This document shows positions 6,807 through 9,738 of a stretch of 9,738 nucleotides of DNA, piece after piece (the stretch's first letter is position 1; every line of letters starts with the position of its first letter). The notes under the pieces are model-generated. The model was not told the origin of the DNA. It ran no database searches and worked only from the letters and a program-made list of their open reading frames with translations. Both the position numbers and the translations under genes were made by a program. Origin of the DNA: Cloacimonetes bacterium UBA5553 (GTDB lineage Bacteria > Cloacimonadota > Cloacimonadia > Cloacimonadales > Cloacimonadaceae); the NCBI GenBank assembly GCA_002425825.1, contig DIMZ01000074.1:3526-13263 (forward strand). Reading direction: 5' to 3'.

Positions 6807-6810
6807 AATA

Positions 6811-7599
6811 ATGAGAAAACTATTTATTCTAAGCCTTATCTTGATGATCATGGGAGGCTTGTATGCAGAACGTAAAGCCCTGGTGATTGCCAATTCGATT
6901 TATGATAAAGTAAGTCTAAACAATTCAATAGCCGATGCAGATTCGGTGCAGTCGGCATTAAGCCGCATGAGCTTCAGCGTTACTCGTTTTAACAATCTCT
7001 CGTTAAGCGGTATGATAGCGGCTGTAGATAGCTTTGCCACCAAGCTTAGCGTTAGTGATGAAGCAGTGGTTTATTATAGCGGTCATGGCACCAACTTTGG
7101 CGGCGTGAATTATCTTGTCCCCTCCGGCGTAAATCTGGGCATTACTCAGGTTTACAGCAAAACATCATATAGCCTGAGCACGCTTTCACAGAAGATTAAG
7201 CATGCGAAGAATTCTATCATTGTCCTTGAAGCATCAAAAGCTTGGGGTGCCTCTGCAAATAAAGCGATAACCAAGCCATTTGTTAGCATGAACGCTGCTT
7301 CAAACAAGCAGGTTATCTTCTCTGCTGCTGCTCCGAATAAGGGCGTGCAGAACATGCAATTGCCATATAGTGCCTTCACCAAGGCTTTCTTAGACAGAAT
7401 TACATCATCCAATGAGGGGATAAATGCGCTGTTTCCGCAGATATCGCGCGACGTTCAAACGCTTAGCAACGGTGCACAAATCCCTTGGGTATCTGGCTCT
7501 ATGGAAGGTGATTACAGCTTTTTGAGTGAAGCAATGATGTTGCAGTGGCGCAGACAACCCCAAAAAATACTACAGGGGGGTGGCAGCTTATCCTGGTAG
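6811..7599 (+). CDS. Exported caspase-fold (peptidase C14-like) protein lacking the catalytic Cys
   Basis: A 262-residue protein. Residues 1-19 are a signal peptide (MRK, hydrophobic core, cleavage likely after LYA), so it acts in the periplasm or outside. The rest follows the bacterial caspase-like (metacaspase/p20) pattern: RKALVIANSIYD strand (21-32), an NSIADADSVQSAL helix (38-50), then VVYYSGHGTNFGGVNYLVP (86-104) with His92 of the catalytic dyad. The second catalytic strand is SIIVLEASKAWG (135-146). Active relatives have LDACR there; here Ser142 (TCA, 7234-7236) replaces Cys and Glu140 replaces Asp. The following MNAASNKQVIFSAAAPNKG and LPYSAFTKAFLDRI match the later part of the domain. 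I infer a pseudoenzyme with a binding or scaffold role; a Ser nucleophile is less likely. It has its own candidate promoter, and its 3' end overlaps the convergent AAA/TPR gene by 12 bp. Confidence 0.85.
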   Translation: MRKLFILSLILMIMGGLYAERKALVIANSIYDKVSLNNSIADADSVQSALSRMSFSVTRFNNLSLSGMIAAVDSFATKLSVSDEAVVYYSGHGTNFGGVNYLVPSGVNLGITQVYSKTSYSLSTLSQKIKHAKNSIIVLEASKAWGASANKAITKPFVSMNAASNKQVIFSAAAPNKGVQNMQLPYSAFTKAFLDRITSSNEGINALFPQISRDVQTLSNGAQIPWVSGSMEGDYSFLSEAMMLQWRRQPQKILQGGGSLSW

Positions 7600-9738
7600 T
7601 ATGCCTTGGCTACTAAGCGATTCCATCAATTCTGCCAGTTCACTGGCTTCGGCATCATTACCGCTGGATAGCTTCAGCTTGTGCAATCTGGCAAGCATGG
7701 GCAAGGCATCTCTGCTATTTTCTTGCTCTAGCAATATGTTACAGATGTTTTCCAATGCCTTCACCTGCTCCATAAAGTCGTTCATCTTGTCGGCAAGCTC
7801 CAGCTTGGCCTGTAGCATGGGCATGGCATTGGCATAGTCCTGCATAATAATGTAGGTATAGCCAATGTTACCCAGGGCGATTGATTCTTCTTTCAGCAAG
7901 CGCTGTGTGGTGGCAATCTTCAGGCTTTGCCCAAAATAGTCCAGAGCGAGTGCGGTGTCTTCCATATGCAGAGCAATCATCCCCAGGTTGCTAAGGCTTT
8001 TTGCTTGTCGCTGGTGTTCATTTAGCTGCAATGCAAGTTCAAGGCTGGCTAATTGCAGTGCCTTGGCATGTTCATAATCACTATTTTGCAAATACCAATT
8101 GCTTAAGTTGCTTTTCGCAATACAGGTAAGTAAGGGGTCACCCAAATCCGTTGCGATTGCTTCTGCCTGAGTAAATAGCTGAAATGCTCTTTGCATGTCT
8201 GGCATGTAGATGGACGCCATACCCAAGAAACGACAGGCATGGCAGCAGATTGCCAGGTTGTTTGAAGCTTTGGCTAAGTCCAATACCAGCTCTATGTCTT
8301 CAGCAGCACGGTCCCATTCGCCTTTTAGCCACATGATATCGGCAATCTTTAGCCTTGTCTCCAGCTTTTTGGGCTCATTTAACGATGGTATGCCAAGCAG
8401 CTTCCTATAAAGCTCCAAAGCCTGCTCGTTGTTATATGTGCTTGCCGCTTTATCTGCCGCAAGCTCCAGCCATGATGCTGCTTTGTCCCATACCTCTGCT
8501 TTGCTGAAGTGATCTGCCAATACAAAGTAAAACTCGTCCAGTCTATTCGGGAATAGCTGTTCTATTGCTTCTCCGCACAGCCTGTGCAACAGCTTCCTGT
8601 TCTCCTGAAGCAAGGTCTGGTATGCCACTTCCCTGGTTGCAATGTGCTTAAAGAAATAAGCAGAGAAATCGAATCCCAAGGATTTGAACACCAAGCTCTG
8701 CTCTTCCAATCCTGCAAGCGTGCTGTCCACATCGAGCGTCTCTCTCAAACGGGTTTCAATATGCTTCAGGATATCCACAAAGAAATCCTTACCAATCACC
8801 GAAGCCTTGTATAACAGGGTTCTTAGCGCAATTGGCAACCTGTCCAGACGCGATTGAATCAGCGAATGCAAGGTTGCCGGCACTGGGAAGTCACGAAGCT
8901 CATCCTGCGGAAGGCTTTCAATGTAATTGCACCACTCTTCCAGATAAAATGGATTACCTTCCGAGAGGCTAACAACCTTATTAATAGCAGTTTCAGGCAG
9001 TTCAATGCCGGAGGTGTGAGCGGATATAAGTGCCCTTACATTATCTTCAGTAAGGGGCTTCAGCCGTATCTCCCTTAAGTTTGGATGCCCGACACAATAG
9101 TCCGGCAGTTCATACTCCGTGCGCGACATTAGCAACCACACCACAGCCGCATTAGCAGTATTATCTTTTGTAATCAGGTTTTGCAGCACCAAATTGGATG
9201 CTTCGTCCAGCCAATGCAGATCATCCAATATCATCAGCAATGGCTTTCCTGCCCTCGCTGCCTGAGCGGCAATGCATTGCATGAAGGTTTCAATAGCCAT
9301 AAAGAGGTGATTAAGCAAATCTGTTCCGCTTTGCTTCAGCCTTGGATCTTCCAGTTTTATCTCCAGCAGGAAGGCAATAAGATTCTTCACATCTTTTAGC
9401 TTGCTGGCAGATGCCTCATCCATATCAGTCTCAAGCTGCGTAAAGCTTTCGCTTAGCTTGCTTAGCTTCAGCTCGGGGCTCTCATTTAGTTGAATGCGGA
9501 AATAAGCCTCAAAAACGGAGCTGAAAAGATTAAGGGGGGCGGGACTAATACCGCTGCAAGCACCGTGCAAAAACAAAGCTTTATCGGAATTAGCCTTCTC
9601 AAATTCGTACACTAAGCGCGTTTTACCCATGCCGGCATCGCCACGTATGTGCATTAGCGAACTGCCATTTCCCTTAGCCGCTATCAGGAGTTCATTAAGC
9701 TGTGCCAATTCTGTTTCTCTGCCCACATATCCGCTGCT
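7588..9738 (-). CDS. AAA/STAND-type ATPase with TPR repeats, 5' end cut by window (probable cyclase-linked signalling protein)
   Basis: The frame is open through the right edge, so 716 residues are visible and the N terminus is missing. It begins SSGYVGRETELAQL, the usual opening of AAA_16-type domains (FVGRExEL); the GTG at 9726 is that Val, not a start. Numbering from the edge, Walker A GDAGMGKT is at 33-40 and Walker B LLMILDDLHWLD at 167-178. SEGNPFYLEEW (258-268), PVPATLHSLIQSRLDRLP (285-302) and FFKHIATREVAYQTLL (362-377) are typical of ATPases fused behind class III adenylate/guanylate cyclases. Residues about 410-700 are TPR repeats (for example SLSNLGMIALHMEDTALALD), a protein-binding superhelix. 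By family knowledge the missing part may be a cyclase, a kinase or a DNA-binding domain; cyclase is my first guess. No signal peptide can be judged. It ends convergently, overlapping the pseudo-caspase gene by 12 bp. Confidence 0.9.
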   Translation of the reverse strand, partial: SSGYVGRETELAQLNELLIAAKGNGSSLMHIRGDAGMGKTRLVYEFEKANSDKALFLHGACSGISPAPLNLFSSVFEAYFRIQLNESPELKLSKLSESFTQLETDMDEASASKLKDVKNLIAFLLEIKLEDPRLKQSGTDLLNHLFMAIETFMQCIAAQAARAGKPLLMILDDLHWLDEASNLVLQNLITKDNTANAAVVWLLMSRTEYELPDYCVGHPNLREIRLKPLTEDNVRALISAHTSGIELPETAINKVVSLSEGNPFYLEEWCNYIESLPQDELRDFPVPATLHSLIQSRLDRLPIALRTLLYKASVIGKDFFVDILKHIETRLRETLDVDSTLAGLEEQSLVFKSLGFDFSAYFFKHIATREVAYQTLLQENRKLLHRLCGEAIEQLFPNRLDEFYFVLADHFSKAEVWDKAASWLELAADKAASTYNNEQALELYRKLLGIPSLNEPKKLETRLKIADIMWLKGEWDRAAEDIELVLDLAKASNNLAICCHACRFLGMASIYMPDMQRAFQLFTQAEAIATDLGDPLLTCIAKSNLSNWYLQNSDYEHAKALQLASLELALQLNEHQRQAKSLSNLGMIALHMEDTALALDYFGQSLKIATTQRLLKEESIALGNIGYTYIIMQDYANAMPMLQAKLELADKMNDFMEQVKALENICNILLEQENSRDALPMLARLHKLKLSSGNDAEASELAELMESLSSQGILPG

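Noticed and set aside
6646..6810. Possible read-through operon of the pilin-like and caspase-like genes
   Set aside because: The gap is 165 bp and contains a plausible separate promoter, so an operon cannot be claimed, although no terminator was found to exclude it.
7152..7412. 86-residue minus-strand open frame inside the caspase-like gene
   Set aside because: Shadow of the real plus-strand gene, whose protein has a clear domain pattern.
9724..9726. GTG as start of the AAA/TPR gene
   Set aside because: The frame is open through 9738, and GYVGRE fits the usual FVGRE domain opening, so this codon is an internal Val.
1..9738. CRISPR array, tRNA/rRNA genes, insertion sequences, prophage or attachment sites
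   Set aside because: No regularly spaced repeats, cloverleaf-like sequences, transposase or integrase motifs, or long terminal repeats were seen on either strand.

Overview
The window looks like chromosomal DNA from a Gram-negative, probably anaerobic bacterium of the Cloacimonadota or a related FCB-type candidate lineage. Pointers are a large secreted protein with a 'NYPNPFNPET' FlgD-like C-terminal sorting tail, a cysteine-rich C_GCAxxG_C_C protein, a leaderless pilin-like protein starting MGTQQIL, and a moderate-to-low GC content. This assignment is inference from protein style, not from a marker gene. No tRNA, rRNA, CRISPR array, insertion sequence or integrase was seen.

Left block (about 1-3250, minus strand): a compact three-gene operon read nadE -> zinc-cluster/TPR protein -> ribD. 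The genes overlap by 7 and 8 bp, so they are probably co-transcribed and translationally coupled. nadE makes NAD and ribD makes a riboflavin intermediate, so the operon groups redox-cofactor synthesis with an uncharacterised Cys-rich TPR protein. A candidate promoter lies just before nadE.

Middle block (3250-5880, minus strand): a 622-residue exported multidomain protein follows (signal peptide, lectin-like jelly roll, CARDB-like domain, thioredoxin/Omp28-like domain with CQYC, FlgD-like tail). A good Rho-independent terminator lies after it. Upstream is a small C_GCAxxG_C_C putative redox protein.

Right block (5880-9738): a 330 bp divergent intergenic region carries a good sigma-54-type element (GG-N10-GC) before a small pilin-like membrane protein (plus strand). 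Next, from its own sigma-70-like promoter, comes an exported caspase-fold protein. It keeps the catalytic His (YYSGHG) but has Ser where the catalytic Cys should be (LEAS instead of LDAC). It converges on, and overlaps by 12 bp, a large AAA-ATPase/TPR protein of the type usually fused to class III adenylate/guanylate cyclases. That gene is cut by the right edge of the window, and the apparent GTG start is an internal Val codon.

Several of the longest open frames begin upstream of the real start. Shine-Dalgarno sequences place the starts of nadE (3139), the secreted protein (5218), the C_GCAxxG protein (5877) and the pseudo-caspase (6811) further in. The best candidate for unusual biology is the pseudo-caspase with its AAA/TPR and pilin-like neighbours. 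The sequence does not prove that these genes form one system.
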